Assembly (NCBI GenBank): GCA_947450025.1
Contig: CANFTW010000011.1
Coordinates: 57,921-121,920 of the forward strand
Length of the DNA: 64,000 nucleotides
Direction: 5' to 3'
Source of the DNA: Bacteroidota bacterium
GTDB lineage: Bacteria; Bacteroidota; Bacteroidia; B-17B0; Aurantibacillaceae
Below the pieces are notes generated by a model. That model did not search any database and was not told where the DNA came from. It worked only from the letters and a program-made list of their open reading frames with translations. The position numbers were made by a program, and so were the translations under genes. Shown here in pieces: positions 16,972 through 25,347 of this stretch. The stretch's first letter is position 1; each line of letters opens with the position of its first letter.

Positions 16972-19900
16972 ATGTTATTTACAAAATTACATACCTTACG
17001 CATAATTATTCTATTATCAATAGGAAGTACTCTTTTTGCCCAAACCTTTAATTTTAAAAATTATAATACCGCACAAGGAATTCCTCAATCACAGGTACTT
17101 TCTATCTTTCAAGATATTAAGGGAAATATGTGGTTTGGAACTAATAGTGGAGGCGTTGGTAAATTTGATGGTAATAAATTTACAACAATTAGTGAAAATG
17201 ATGGCTTAGTTAACAATGTTGTTTATTCTATTATTGATAATGCAAAACATGAAATATTGTTTGGCACCTCAAAAGGCTTAAGCATTTATAATGGAAATAC
17301 CTTTACTAACTTCTCTGAAAAGCGAGGATTAAAAAACTCTTATATTTTTAAACTTTTAAAAGACGAAACTAAAGTTTGGATAGGAACTGCGGAAGGCATT
17401 TTTATTTACGAAAACAATATCATCACTCACTTTAATTCAGACTCCATATTAAACAACAGTTCTATTTACACGATTTTTATTGATGCCTCTAAAAACATTT
17501 GGTTTGGAACCATGCAAAACGGCGTGGTATTTTACAACTCAAAAACTAAAGCATTTAAACACTTTAATTCTCATAATGGCTTAATGTGGGATTTTATTTT
17601 TTCTATTAACCAAAAATCCAATGGCGAAATATTAATTGGAACTCAAAAAGGACTAAATAGCATAGATTCAAAATTTGTAATAAAAGAAGTCGATGAAATT
17701 CCTTCTAACAGAAACATTTCATATAGTTGTATTTTATCAAATACAGGTTCCGAATTTTATTTTGGAACTCAATCAGAAGGTATTCTTAAATACAATTTTG
17801 ACACCAAAATGGTATCTGCGAAATATAATTTATCAAATGGTCTAACCAACAACCCTATTCAATGTTTATTTAAAGATCGAGAAAACAATTTATGGATTGG
17901 AACGGATGGCGGTGGTGTGTACAAATACTACAACGATAAATTTGTTTATTATACACAACAAAACGGACTCCCTGAAAATTACATCAATACCGTTGCTCAA
18001 GATGCAAAAGGACATTATTGGGTAGCTTTAAAAAATAATGGGTTAATGAAAATTGAGGGCAGTACATTAACGAACTTTACATTAAATCCTAAAAAGCCAA
18101 ACGACTTACCTGACAATGGTATCAATGCTATTTTACCGCTAAATGACGGCAGAATATTTTTTGGTACCAAAGAAGGGTTATGTGTTTTTGAAAATGAACA
18201 ATTTAAAACCATCACTGACTTTGACTTTAGGTATAAATATATTTTATCTCTTTATGAAGATAGTAAAAAGACAATTTGGATAGGGACAACCGAAGGATTA
18301 TACCGATATCAAAATTCCGTCATTACCGAAGTATACGCTGTCAATAAACTCAGGAAAGAAAGTCTAGAGTTTTTAGTATTCTGTACTATTGAAGATTCTA
18401 AAGGGAAAATATGGGTAGGTACAAATTTCGGATTAATAAAATATGATGGGAAAACAGCTTCCCTATTTGATGAAAAAAGTGACTTTCTATCTGGTCGAAT
18501 TTCATGCGCCATCATGGACTTTAAAAATAATTTATGGTTTGGATCTGAAGATGGAATTTTTCATTATGACTACAATACCTTCACGAAAATTTCTCAAAAA
18601 AATGGGTTATCATCCAACTACATTAATTTCCTTCAAATCGATGAACAACAGCGCTTAATCATTGGATTAAATACTGGAATTGATTTTTTAAACATCAACG
18701 ACTACTATAATAAAAAAATTAATGTAAAACACTTTGGAAAAGGAGACGGACTTTTAGATATTGAATCAAACTCGAATTCTAGTTTTAAATGCCGAGATGG
18801 AAAATTTTTATTTGGAACCATAAGTGGACTAGAGATATATGACCAAAAACTTGATAAAATCAATCATCAAGAAGCAATCACCAGTATTAATGCTCTAAAA
18901 CTATTTTTTGGACAAGAAAATATTTTAAAATATGCTCAAGGACTAGACTCATTAAATAATCTTCCAAAGGATTTAAATTTACCATTTAATAAAAATCACA
19001 TTACCTTTCAGTTTATTGGGGTTAGTTTGATGGCACCTGAAAAAGTCATGTATCAATACATGTTAGAAGGAATTGATAACGACTGGACTCCTGCAACTTC
19101 AAAAACAGAGGCCACCTACTCTTCTCTGCCGCCTGGTAAATATAAATTTTTAGTAAAAGCCATGAATAATGATGGTTTATGGAATCAAGAACCCGTTAGC
19201 TATGAGTTTATCATTTCTCCACCTTGGTATAAAACATGGTGGTTTTATAGTATTAGTGTTATTGTTCTTTTAACTGGCATTTGGTTATATAATTTCATGC
19301 ATACCAAAAAATTAATGGCTGATAAACACAAATTAGAAGCTCAAGTTACCGAAAGAACAAAAGAATTAAGAGATGAAAAAGAAAAAGTTGAATACATTAA
19401 CAAAGAAGTCACTCAACAAAAAACAATCATCGAACATAAAAACATTGAAATTACAGACAGTATTAAGTATGCCAAAAACATTCAAGAAGCCCTACTCCCT
19501 AACTTAAATGAAATTGACAAATTATTTAAACATAGTTTTGTATTATACATGCCCAAAGACATTGTTAGTGGTGATTTTTACTGGTTTGCAGAGAGTAATG
19601 GAACACGATTTATTGCGGCTGTTGATTGTACTGGGCATGGTGTTCCAGGTGCATTTATGAGTATTGTTGGAAATACATTATTAAATGAAATTGTTAATGA
19701 GAAAAAAATCACAACTCCTGGCGATATTTTATTAGAATTACACAAAGGTGTTAAAATAGCACTCAATCAAAATGCTATGGAATTTGAACGAAGAGACGGA
19801 ATGGATATTACCCTTTGTGCTTTTAATTCTAATTCAAACGAAATTCAATATGCTGGAGCTAACAGACCATTATGGATTTACAGAAAAAACAAACACTATG

Positions 19901-20211
19901 AACTTGAAATAATTAAAGCCACAAAATTTCCTATTGGAGGCTTAGAATTGGAAGAACATAGAATTTATCAAAACCATACTGTTAAAGTTAACTCAGGTGA
20001 TTGCATTTACTTATTTAGCGACGGATTTGCAGATCAATTTGGTGGGCCAAAGGGCAAAAAATTCATGTTAACTAATCTCCAAAAAACGATTTTAAGTAGC
20101 ATACAAATGCCTATGTCAATCCAAAAACAAAGACTTTTAGATGTCTTTCATAACTGGAAACAAGATACAGAGCAAATAGATGATGTTTTAGTCATCGGAA
20201 TCCAAGTATAG
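16972..20211 (+). CDS. Membrane sensor: two-component-type propeller plus SpoIIE/PP2C phosphatase
   Basis: From the ATG at 16972 the protein has 1079 residues. After a signal peptide (ending LFAQ) come about 14 Reg_prop repeats (units such as NIWFGTMQNGVVFY, NLWIGTDGGGVYKY), building two propellers, then a Y_Y_Y domain (YMLEGIDNDWTPATSKTEATY), one membrane helix at about 755-775, a coiled coil, and a cytoplasmic SpoIIE-type PP2C phosphatase from about 830. Metal-binding motifs are intact: SGDFYWF, DCTGHGVPGAFMS, DGFADQFGG, IDDVLVIGI. Reg_prop proteins usually carry histidine kinases; here the output is Ser/Thr dephosphorylation, often of an anti-anti-sigma partner. No such partner is in the window. 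Directly behind two surface-protein genes, but separated by a terminator. Confidence 0.9.
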   Translation: MLFTKLHTLRIIILLSIGSTLFAQTFNFKNYNTAQGIPQSQVLSIFQDIKGNMWFGTNSGGVGKFDGNKFTTISENDGLVNNVVYSIIDNAKHEILFGTSKGLSIYNGNTFTNFSEKRGLKNSYIFKLLKDETKVWIGTAEGIFIYENNIITHFNSDSILNNSSIYTIFIDASKNIWFGTMQNGVVFYNSKTKAFKHFNSHNGLMWDFIFSINQKSNGEILIGTQKGLNSIDSKFVIKEVDEIPSNRNISYSCILSNTGSEFYFGTQSEGILKYNFDTKMVSAKYNLSNGLTNNPIQCLFKDRENNLWIGTDGGGVYKYYNDKFVYYTQQNGLPENYINTVAQDAKGHYWVALKNNGLMKIEGSTLTNFTLNPKKPNDLPDNGINAILPLNDGRIFFGTKEGLCVFENEQFKTITDFDFRYKYILSLYEDSKKTIWIGTTEGLYRYQNSVITEVYAVNKLRKESLEFLVFCTIEDSKGKIWVGTNFGLIKYDGKTASLFDEKSDFLSGRISCAIMDFKNNLWFGSEDGIFHYDYNTFTKISQKNGLSSNYINFLQIDEQQRLIIGLNTGIDFLNINDYYNKKINVKHFGKGDGLLDIESNSNSSFKCRDGKFLFGTISGLEIYDQKLDKINHQEAITSINALKLFFGQENILKYAQGLDSLNNLPKDLNLPFNKNHITFQFIGVSLMAPEKVMYQYMLEGIDNDWTPATSKTEATYSSLPPGKYKFLVKAMNNDGLWNQEPVSYEFIISPPWYKTWWFYSISVIVLLTGIWLYNFMHTKKLMADKHKLEAQVTERTKELRDEKEKVEYINKEVTQQKTIIEHKNIEITDSIKYAKNIQEALLPNLNEIDKLFKHSFVLYMPKDIVSGDFYWFAESNGTRFIAAVDCTGHGVPGAFMSIVGNTLLNEIVNEKKITTPGDILLELHKGVKIALNQNAMEFERRDGMDITLCAFNSNSNEIQYAGANRPLWIYRKNKHYELEIIKATKFPIGGLELEEHRIYQNHTVKVNSGDCIYLFSDGFADQFGGPKGKKFMLTNLQKTILSSIQMPMSIQKQRLLDVFHNWKQDTEQIDDVLVIGIQV

Positions 20212-20238
20212 ACGCCTTTTTAAAATTTTTATCTCTGA

Positions 20239-20246
20239 TAATTTTG
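20239..20246 (+). promoter_or_regulatory. -7 box for the manC-like operon
   Basis: TAATTTTG fits TAnnTTTG and lies 23 bases before the ATG at 20270. Confidence 0.5.
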
Positions 20247-20269
20247 TTTAAATTAGGCCTTTATTAATT

Positions 20270-21358
20270 ATGAAAAATCAGTACTGTATTATAATGGCCG
20301 GTGGTGTTGGAACTCGTTTTTGGCCAATGAGCACGACAACGCATCCTAAACAATTTTTAGATATTCTAGGAACAGGAAGAACGCTGATTCAACAAACGTT
20401 TGACCGATTTAAAGAATTATGTCCTACCTCCAATATTTACGTAGTTACTAATGACATTTACGAATCATTAGTTGCAGAGCAATTACCAGAGCTTCCAAAA
20501 GAAAACATTTTAACAGAACCTTCTCGAAAAAACACAGCTCCTTGTATTGCTTATGCTTCCTATAAAATCCATAAATTAAATCCTAAAGCCATTACTGTGG
20601 TTGCTCCTTCAGATCATCTCATTACAAAAGAAGACACCTTTAGTAAAGCCATCAAATCATGCTATGCTAAAGCAAAACAAGAAGATTGCTTAGTAACCCT
20701 TGGTATAAAGCCATCACGTCCTGATACTGGTTATGGATATATTCAATTTGTGAATTCACCTGTTGAAGAAAAAGATAAACGAATGTATAAGGTGAAAACA
20801 TTTACTGAAAAACCAGACATAGATACTGCGAAATTTTTTATTGAAACAGATGAGTTTTTATGGAATTCAGGGATTTTTATTTGGAGGACAAAAAGCATAA
20901 TTTCTGCATTTGAGCAGCATGACAGTGAATTAGCAGCCCTATTCAAAGAGGGCTATGATTACTACAATACTCCTCAAGAAAAAGAATTTATTACAAGAGC
21001 CTATAATGTCTGCAAAAACGATTCCATTGATTACAGTGTGATGGAAAAAGCCAAAAACGTTTATGTAAGGTCATCCATTATTGGCTGGAGTGATTTAGGA
21101 ACTTGGGGCTCATTGTATAGTCACCTCAATCATGATAAAGGAAATAATGCCTTGGTTGGTAAGAATATTCTTCAATACGACTGTAATAATTGCATTGTTC
21201 ATGTTCCAAAAGATAAATTAGTTGTATTACAAGGACTAGAAGATTATATCGTTGTTGAATCAGATGGCGTATTAATGGTTTGCAAAAAACAAGACGAACA
21301 ACAAATTAGAAATTTTGTGAACGATGTAAAAGTTCAAAAAGGAGACAAATTCGTTTAG
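20270..21358 (+). CDS. manC: Mannose-1-phosphate guanylyltransferase
   Basis: The 362-residue nucleotidyltransferase makes GDP-mannose from mannose-1-phosphate and GTP in the cytoplasm. The pyrophosphorylase signature is MAGGVGTRFWPMSTTTHPKQF at about 9-29 (Gly-rich loop, catalytic Arg, and Lys in PKQF). Further marks are EPSRKNTAPCIAYAS, VVAPSDHLI, PDTGYGYIQF, FTEKPD, FLWNSGIFIW and the ending block DYSVMEKA...GWSDLGTWGSLY. It lacks the fused phosphomannose isomerase cupin of two-domain ManC proteins, as is common in Bacteroidota. GDP-mannose could feed the polyprenol-phosphate mannose synthase at 40412. It opens a run of four closely spaced genes. Confidence 0.92.
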   Translation: MKNQYCIIMAGGVGTRFWPMSTTTHPKQFLDILGTGRTLIQQTFDRFKELCPTSNIYVVTNDIYESLVAEQLPELPKENILTEPSRKNTAPCIAYASYKIHKLNPKAITVVAPSDHLITKEDTFSKAIKSCYAKAKQEDCLVTLGIKPSRPDTGYGYIQFVNSPVEEKDKRMYKVKTFTEKPDIDTAKFFIETDEFLWNSGIFIWRTKSIISAFEQHDSELAALFKEGYDYYNTPQEKEFITRAYNVCKNDSIDYSVMEKAKNVYVRSSIIGWSDLGTWGSLYSHLNHDKGNNALVGKNILQYDCNNCIVHVPKDKLVVLQGLEDYIVVESDGVLMVCKKQDEQQIRNFVNDVKVQKGDKFV

Positions 21359-21385
21359 TTCCGATAATCATTCAAAGTCTATAAA

Positions 21386-22645
21386 ATGCCTAAATCTCAT
21401 CATCTCAATAAATTAATCATAGTTGCCGCATTAGGTTACTTTGTTGATATTTATGATTTGGTCTTATTTGGTATGGAAAGAGTATCAAGCCTGACGGATA
21501 TTTTAAGAGAAACCACTTTACCAGCTGATCAATTTCCTAACATCGATAATCAAGTCAAAGAAATTGGAATTCGGTTAATGAATTGGCAAATGTTTGGAAT
21601 GTTAATAGGTGGTATTTTTTGGGGCATCTTAGGTGATAAAAAAGGCCGTCTCTCGGTGTTATTTGGCTCTATCTTTGTGTATTCGGTAGCAAATATTTTA
21701 AATGGATTAATTCATGATACAACCTCTTACGCCATATTACGATTTGTATCAGGCTTTGGATTAGCAGGCGAACTTGGTGCCGGTATAACCTTAGTAAGCG
21801 AAAGCATGAGTAAAGAAAAAAGAGGTAATGGCGCCACCATTGTAGCTTCTGTAGGTCTGTTTGGGGCAGTAGTTGCAGGAACTGTAGGGATTATGATTGG
21901 AAATTGGAGAATCTCTTATATTATTGGTGGGGTTATGGGACTATTATTGTTATTACTTCGCATTGGTGTATTAGAGTCTGGTATGTTCCATCAAATGAAA
22001 GAAAGTAATATTCCTAAAGGGAATTTCTTATCACTGTTTAAAACGAAAGAACGATTTACAAAATTCATTACCATCATTTTAGTAGCACTACCTGTTTGGT
22101 ATGTCATGGCCATTTTGATTACGCTTTGTCCCGAATTAATGAAAAGTTTAGGCATGGAAAATTCTCCAAAAAACGCGCGATTAGCGATGACCTTAGCGTA
22201 TACAGGCATTACCGTTGGAGACGTTGTAAGTGGTATTATTAGTCAAAAATTAAAAAGTCGAAAAAAATCATTACTGCTATTTTTAATCCTAGCGGTTATT
22301 TTTAGTGTGTGTTATTTTACATTTGCAAAAACATCTGAAGTGATGTTTTATAGTGTAGTTGTATTAATAGGATTTGCAACGGGGTATTGGGCTGTATTTA
22401 TTTCAACAGCATCAGAATTATTTGGCACTAATTTAAGAGCAACGGTTACCACCAGTGTTCCTAATTTTGTAAGAGGTGGAACAATTTTAATTAATACCCT
22501 GTTTATTTATCTATCTGTTACTTTGGCCTTTGATAATATTAAAGCCGCTATTATGGTCGGCATCCTTGTTTTTGGATTAGCATTTTGGGCTTGGTACAAA
22601 TTACAAGAAACCTTTGGAAAAGAATTAAATTATGTTGAAGAGTAA
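21386..22645 (+). CDS. MFS transporter, metabolite:H+ symporter-like
   Basis: The 419-residue membrane protein has twelve predicted segments and the MFS loop 2-3 signature GILGDKKGRLSVLFGS at about 86-101. The N-terminal ALGYFVDIYDLVLFGMERVSS and RFVSGFGLAGELGAGITLVSE fit the metabolite:H+ symporter (sugar/aromatic acid transporter) group. A loop of about 30 polar residues lies between TM1 and TM2. Substrate is unknown. It follows the manC-like gene after 27 bases and overlaps the next gene by 14 bases, indicating translational coupling. Confidence 0.85.
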   Translation: MPKSHHLNKLIIVAALGYFVDIYDLVLFGMERVSSLTDILRETTLPADQFPNIDNQVKEIGIRLMNWQMFGMLIGGIFWGILGDKKGRLSVLFGSIFVYSVANILNGLIHDTTSYAILRFVSGFGLAGELGAGITLVSESMSKEKRGNGATIVASVGLFGAVVAGTVGIMIGNWRISYIIGGVMGLLLLLLRIGVLESGMFHQMKESNIPKGNFLSLFKTKERFTKFITIILVALPVWYVMAILITLCPELMKSLGMENSPKNARLAMTLAYTGITVGDVVSGIISQKLKSRKKSLLLFLILAVIFSVCYFTFAKTSEVMFYSVVVLIGFATGYWAVFISTASELFGTNLRATVTTSVPNFVRGGTILINTLFIYLSVTLAFDNIKAAIMVGILVFGLAFWAWYKLQETFGKELNYVEE

Positions 22646-23000
22646 ACCTACCGTTGTTATTGGAGCGTCTCCAAATAGTGATCGATATAGCTACAAAGCG
22701 ACGGTCAGTTTATTGCAACACCAGCAACTTGTTTACCCTATTGGGATAAGAAGTGGTAAAATTAACGAGCTTGACATTATCACGGATAAGCCATCGCTAA
22801 AGGATATTGATACGGTCACATTATATGTTGGACCAGATAATCAAAGCACTTGGATAGACTATATTTTTTCTCTAAAACCTAAACGTATTATTTTTAATCC
22901 AGGGACCGAAAACCCTGAATTTGAAACCTTAGCTCAAAGTAAAGGTATAGAAACAACCATTGCTTGCACATTAGTATTATTATCTATTAATCAATACTAA
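22632..23000 (+). CDS. CoA-binding (Rossmann) protein
   Basis: The 122-residue protein is a stand-alone CoA_binding domain (YccU-like): VVIGASPNSDRYSYKATVSL at the nucleotide loop, YPIG, the middle IDTVTLYVGPDNQS, and the ending PKRIIFNPGTENPEF with a terminal ACTLVLL. It resembles the CoA-binding domain of acyl-CoA synthetases but has no catalytic partner. The biochemical role of these small proteins is not known. It overlaps the MFS gene by 14 bases and its stop codon abuts the next start codon, so three genes are probably translated together. Confidence 0.85.
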   Translation: MLKSKPTVVIGASPNSDRYSYKATVSLLQHQQLVYPIGIRSGKINELDIITDKPSLKDIDTVTLYVGPDNQSTWIDYIFSLKPKRIIFNPGTENPEFETLAQSKGIETTIACTLVLLSINQY

Positions 23001-23453
23001 ATGATAACGTTTACCACTAAACCATTCAACGCCTTAAGTACTAAAGAGCTTTATCAGCTTCTACAGCTGCGAGCTGAAGTTTTTGTAGTTGAACAGAATT
23101 GCCCATACCTCGACATGGATAATAAAGATGAAACATCTCTACATGTGCTTGGTTATGAGGAAGACAAACTAGTTGCATGCTCTCGTTTAGTGCCAATAGG
23201 TATTTCTTACGACGAAGCTCCAGCAATTGGAAGAGTTGTTACTCACGCCTCTGTTAGAAAATTGGGTTATGGTAAACAATTAATGGAATACAGCATAGCG
23301 GAAGTTCAACAACATTTTCATTCAAATACCATTTTAATTGGTGCACAAGTATATTTAGATAAATTTTACCGAAATTTAGGCTTTATACCTGAAGGATATA
23401 TATATCTTGAGGACAATATCCCCCACATAAAAATGAAATATCAAAAACCATAA
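23001..23453 (+). CDS. ElaA-like GNAT N-acetyltransferase
   Basis: The 150-residue protein matches the ElaA branch of GNAT acyltransferases: LYQLLQLRAEVFVVEQNCPYLDMDNKDE in the N-terminal part (conserved Arg, Glu, Asp), LVACSRLVP, IGRVVTHASVRKLGYGKQLM at about 76-95 with the acetyl-CoA pyrophosphate loop, and FYRNLGFIPEGYIYLEDNIPHIKM at the end. It would transfer an acetyl group from acetyl-CoA to an unknown amine. The start ATG directly follows the stop of the CoA-binding gene. Occurrence beside a CoA-binding protein may be functional or simply operon packing. Confidence 0.88.
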   Translation: MITFTTKPFNALSTKELYQLLQLRAEVFVVEQNCPYLDMDNKDETSLHVLGYEEDKLVACSRLVPIGISYDEAPAIGRVVTHASVRKLGYGKQLMEYSIAEVQQHFHSNTILIGAQVYLDKFYRNLGFIPEGYIYLEDNIPHIKMKYQKP

Positions 23454-23482
23454 ATAACACATCATCCTCTTAACCCACAATC

Positions 23483-24091
23483 ATGAAAAAAATCATTACT
23501 CTCGCCTTTTCAATGTTAATGTTTAATAGCTATTCACAAGATTACATGGACAAAATTGCTCAGCAATCTTGCGACTGTATGAACAAATTATCAGATACAA
23601 CTAACCTTGAAAAAATGTACATGGAACTAGGCATTTGTATGATTAATGCCTCTGAACCATACAAAAAACAATTAAAAAAAGATCATAACATTGACCTTAA
23701 TAATATTGAAAATGAAGGCGAAGCCTTAGGTAAAGTAGTTGGATTTAGAATGGCTACTGTATGCCCTGATGCTCTTTTAAAATTATCAAAAATGAGTGAA
23801 AAGGAAGAAAATAAAGAAAAACCTAGCGAAACCGCAACCTCTATTGGAAAAATTACAAAAATTGACAAAGAAGTGTTTGTGATGTTTTCAGTATTTGATA
23901 ATTCAGGAAAATCTATGAAATTTTATTGGTTAACCGCTGTTGATTCAAATATTGATTTGGCTAATAATTATAAAACCTTATTAGAAACAGATGTAAAAAT
24001 AACATACATCACAAAAGAAATTTTTGACCCTAAAATTGGAGAATATAGAAACTTTAACATCATTCAAAAGATTGACAAAGTTTCTCATTAA
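23483..24091 (+). CDS. Secreted protein of unknown function
   Basis: I do not recognise a named family. The 202-residue product has a signal peptide (cleavage near NSYSQ) and no lipobox. The mature N-terminal half (about 20-95) is helical and has spaced cysteines (SCDCM, GICM, VCPD), a pattern seen in many unannotated Bacteroidota periplasmic proteins. A charged linker (EKEENKEKPSE) leads to a beta-rich C-terminal half (about 115-200) that looks like a small barrel: KITKIDKEVFVMFSVFDNSGKSMKFYW. It follows the GNAT gene by 29 bases and may share its transcript. Confidence 0.65.
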   Translation: MKKIITLAFSMLMFNSYSQDYMDKIAQQSCDCMNKLSDTTNLEKMYMELGICMINASEPYKKQLKKDHNIDLNNIENEGEALGKVVGFRMATVCPDALLKLSKMSEKEENKEKPSETATSIGKITKIDKEVFVMFSVFDNSGKSMKFYWLTAVDSNIDLANNYKTLLETDVKITYITKEIFDPKIGEYRNFNIIQKIDKVSH

Positions 24092-24105
24092 TCTTTAAAA
24101 CAAAA

Positions 24106-24138
24106 GTTCTGTAGGTAAGTATCACTTATCTACAGAAC
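24106..24138. other. Long near-perfect hairpin
   Basis: Two 15-base arms (24106-24120 and 24124-24138) pair with a single G/A difference that is a G-U wobble in RNA, around a three-base loop ATC. No T-run follows on the plus strand; on the minus strand the 3' side is T-rich. It lies between the secreted-protein gene and the LexA-like regulator, as a terminator or as a protein or processing site. Confidence 0.7.
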
Positions 24139-24171
24139 CATGTCAACAACAAACAAAAAATTAACAAAAAC

Positions 24172-24222
24172 TTTTGTAAAATTACTATTTAATATAGTAT
24201 ATTCGTGCTACAAATTATAGCA
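24172..24222 (+). promoter_or_regulatory. Promoter and paired palindromes of the LexA-like regulator
   Basis: TTTTG (24172-24176) and TATATTCG (24198-24205, one base off TAnnTTTG) are 21 bases apart. ACTAT-N5-ATAGT (24184-24198) lies in the spacer and TGCTA-N7-TAGCA (24206-24222) covers the likely transcription start, 11 bases before the ATG at 24234. Two dyads over a promoter fit autorepression, though the two do not share a sequence. Confidence 0.55.
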
Positions 24223-24233
24223 ATATAAAAATC

Positions 24234-25016
24234 ATGAGTAAAGTTTTTAGTAATTTAAAATACCTTCGTTTACAAAAAGGCTTATCGCAAGAACAACTTG
24301 CCGAAAATTTAGGCATTACACGCTCTAGATTAGGCGCTTACGAAGAAAACAGAAATGAACCATCTATTGATTTACTAATTGCCATTTCTGATTTTTTCCA
24401 TGTGGCTGTTGATGCATTGGTACGTGGCGACTTAAGTAAAACAAGCTTAGACGGCTTAATGAAAATTGGAAAAAACCGTATGTTATTCCCCGTTTTAATA
24501 GACGATGATGGAAGAGATATGGTAGAATTAGTGCCGTTGAAAGCGAGTGCTGGTTACTTAAAAGGTTATGCTGATCCTGAATATATGGAACGCTTGCCTC
24601 GCATGAAACTACCTTTTTTACCAACAGGTAAGCATAGAGCATTCCCTATAAAAGGAGATAGTATGCCGCCAATAAAAGAAGGCTCCTTTGTGATTGCAAA
24701 ATACCTTGAACGTTTAGAGGATATTAAAAATGGACAAACGTATATTGTAGTTACTAAAGATGATGGGCTATCTTACAAGCGTATTTTTAATTTAAATACT
24801 AAAAAAGGATTTTTAGAATGCCACTCCGACAACAAAATGTACCAACCATATAAAGTTAATTTAAAAGACATTGTTGAATTATGGGAATACACGTGTAGCA
24901 TTAACATGAGTGATTACAGAGAAGAAGAATTAAACGTTGGCAGTATCATGAATATGCTCCGAAATCTTCAAGTAGAAATGGAAGTGATTAAAAAGCAAGG
25001 AAAGAAATCTAATTAA
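24234..25016 (+). CDS. XRE-type regulator with LexA/S24 self-cleavage domain
   Basis: The 260-residue protein has an N-terminal helix-turn-helix of the Cro/CI type (about 5-62: LRLQKGLSQEQLAENLGITRSRLGAYEENRNEPS) and a C-terminal S24 LexA/CI-like domain. The catalytic dyad is present: Ser143 in GDSMPP and Lys182 in SYKRIF. An Ala106-Gly107 bond precedes the Ser by 37 residues, closely matching the spacing in LexA (Ala84-Gly85, Ser119, Lys156), so self-cleavage is plausible. A short tail (about 225-260) looks like a coiled coil. It is probably a stress-responsive repressor that controls itself through the dyads upstream. Whether it is the SOS repressor or another CI-like regulator cannot be settled here. 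Confidence 0.88.
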   Translation: MSKVFSNLKYLRLQKGLSQEQLAENLGITRSRLGAYEENRNEPSIDLLIAISDFFHVAVDALVRGDLSKTSLDGLMKIGKNRMLFPVLIDDDGRDMVELVPLKASAGYLKGYADPEYMERLPRMKLPFLPTGKHRAFPIKGDSMPPIKEGSFVIAKYLERLEDIKNGQTYIVVTKDDGLSYKRIFNLNTKKGFLECHSDNKMYQPYKVNLKDIVELWEYTCSINMSDYREEELNVGSIMNMLRNLQVEMEVIKKQGKKSN

Positions 25017-25049
25017 AAAAAGCCCTGATGCAAAAATCAGGGCTTTTTT
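25015..25049. terminator. Bidirectional terminator between convergent genes
   Basis: AGCCCTGAT (25021-25029) pairs with ATCAGGGCT (25036-25044), with an A-run before and a T-run after. It serves the regulator on the plus strand and the collagen-repeat operon on the minus strand. Confidence 0.92.
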
Positions 25050-25079
25050 GATAAAATCTTTAGTAAAAATAATATATTT

Positions 25080-25340
25080 TTATTCCGGCTTTCTAAGATT
25101 TGATGAAGCCTTTTCATTAACATATAAACTATCTTTCGTGCTATTTTCTTTAACTTCAATAATAACAGCATTTCTTGCACCAGAAACAAGTGTAGATATT
25201 TTTATGGACTGTGAGTCATTCTTAATAGAGCTTTTAATAGGCTCAGTAATTTTTGCAGTTTTTTGTAATGAAACTACTTGAGCTCTAATACTCGAGCTAC
25301 AAAAAATAAAATAAAATAAAAAGAATAAGCAATATTTCAT
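25080..25340 (-). CDS. Small secreted protein of unknown function
   Basis: The 86-residue product has a strongly hydrophobic signal peptide (MKYCLFFLFYFIFCSSSIRAQ) followed by a short polar mature part of about 65 residues with a central hydrophobic strand (NAVIIEVKE). I recognise no family. It starts seven bases after the collagen-repeat gene stops and is the last gene before a shared terminator, so it belongs to that operon. It may be an accessory factor of the surface fibre proteins, but nothing in the sequence proves this. Confidence 0.55.
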   Translation of the reverse strand: MKYCLFFLFYFIFCSSSIRAQVVSLQKTAKITEPIKSSIKNDSQSIKISTLVSGARNAVIIEVKENSTKDSLYVNEKASSNLRKPE

Positions 25341-25347
25341 AGTAGTA

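Noticed and set aside
22632..23453. CoA-binding plus GNAT as a dedicated acylation system
   Set aside because: Both are common stand-alone families and close spacing alone does not prove a joint function.
24106..24138. Ordinary rho-independent terminator
   Set aside because: No T-run follows on the plus strand; kept as an unexplained hairpin instead.
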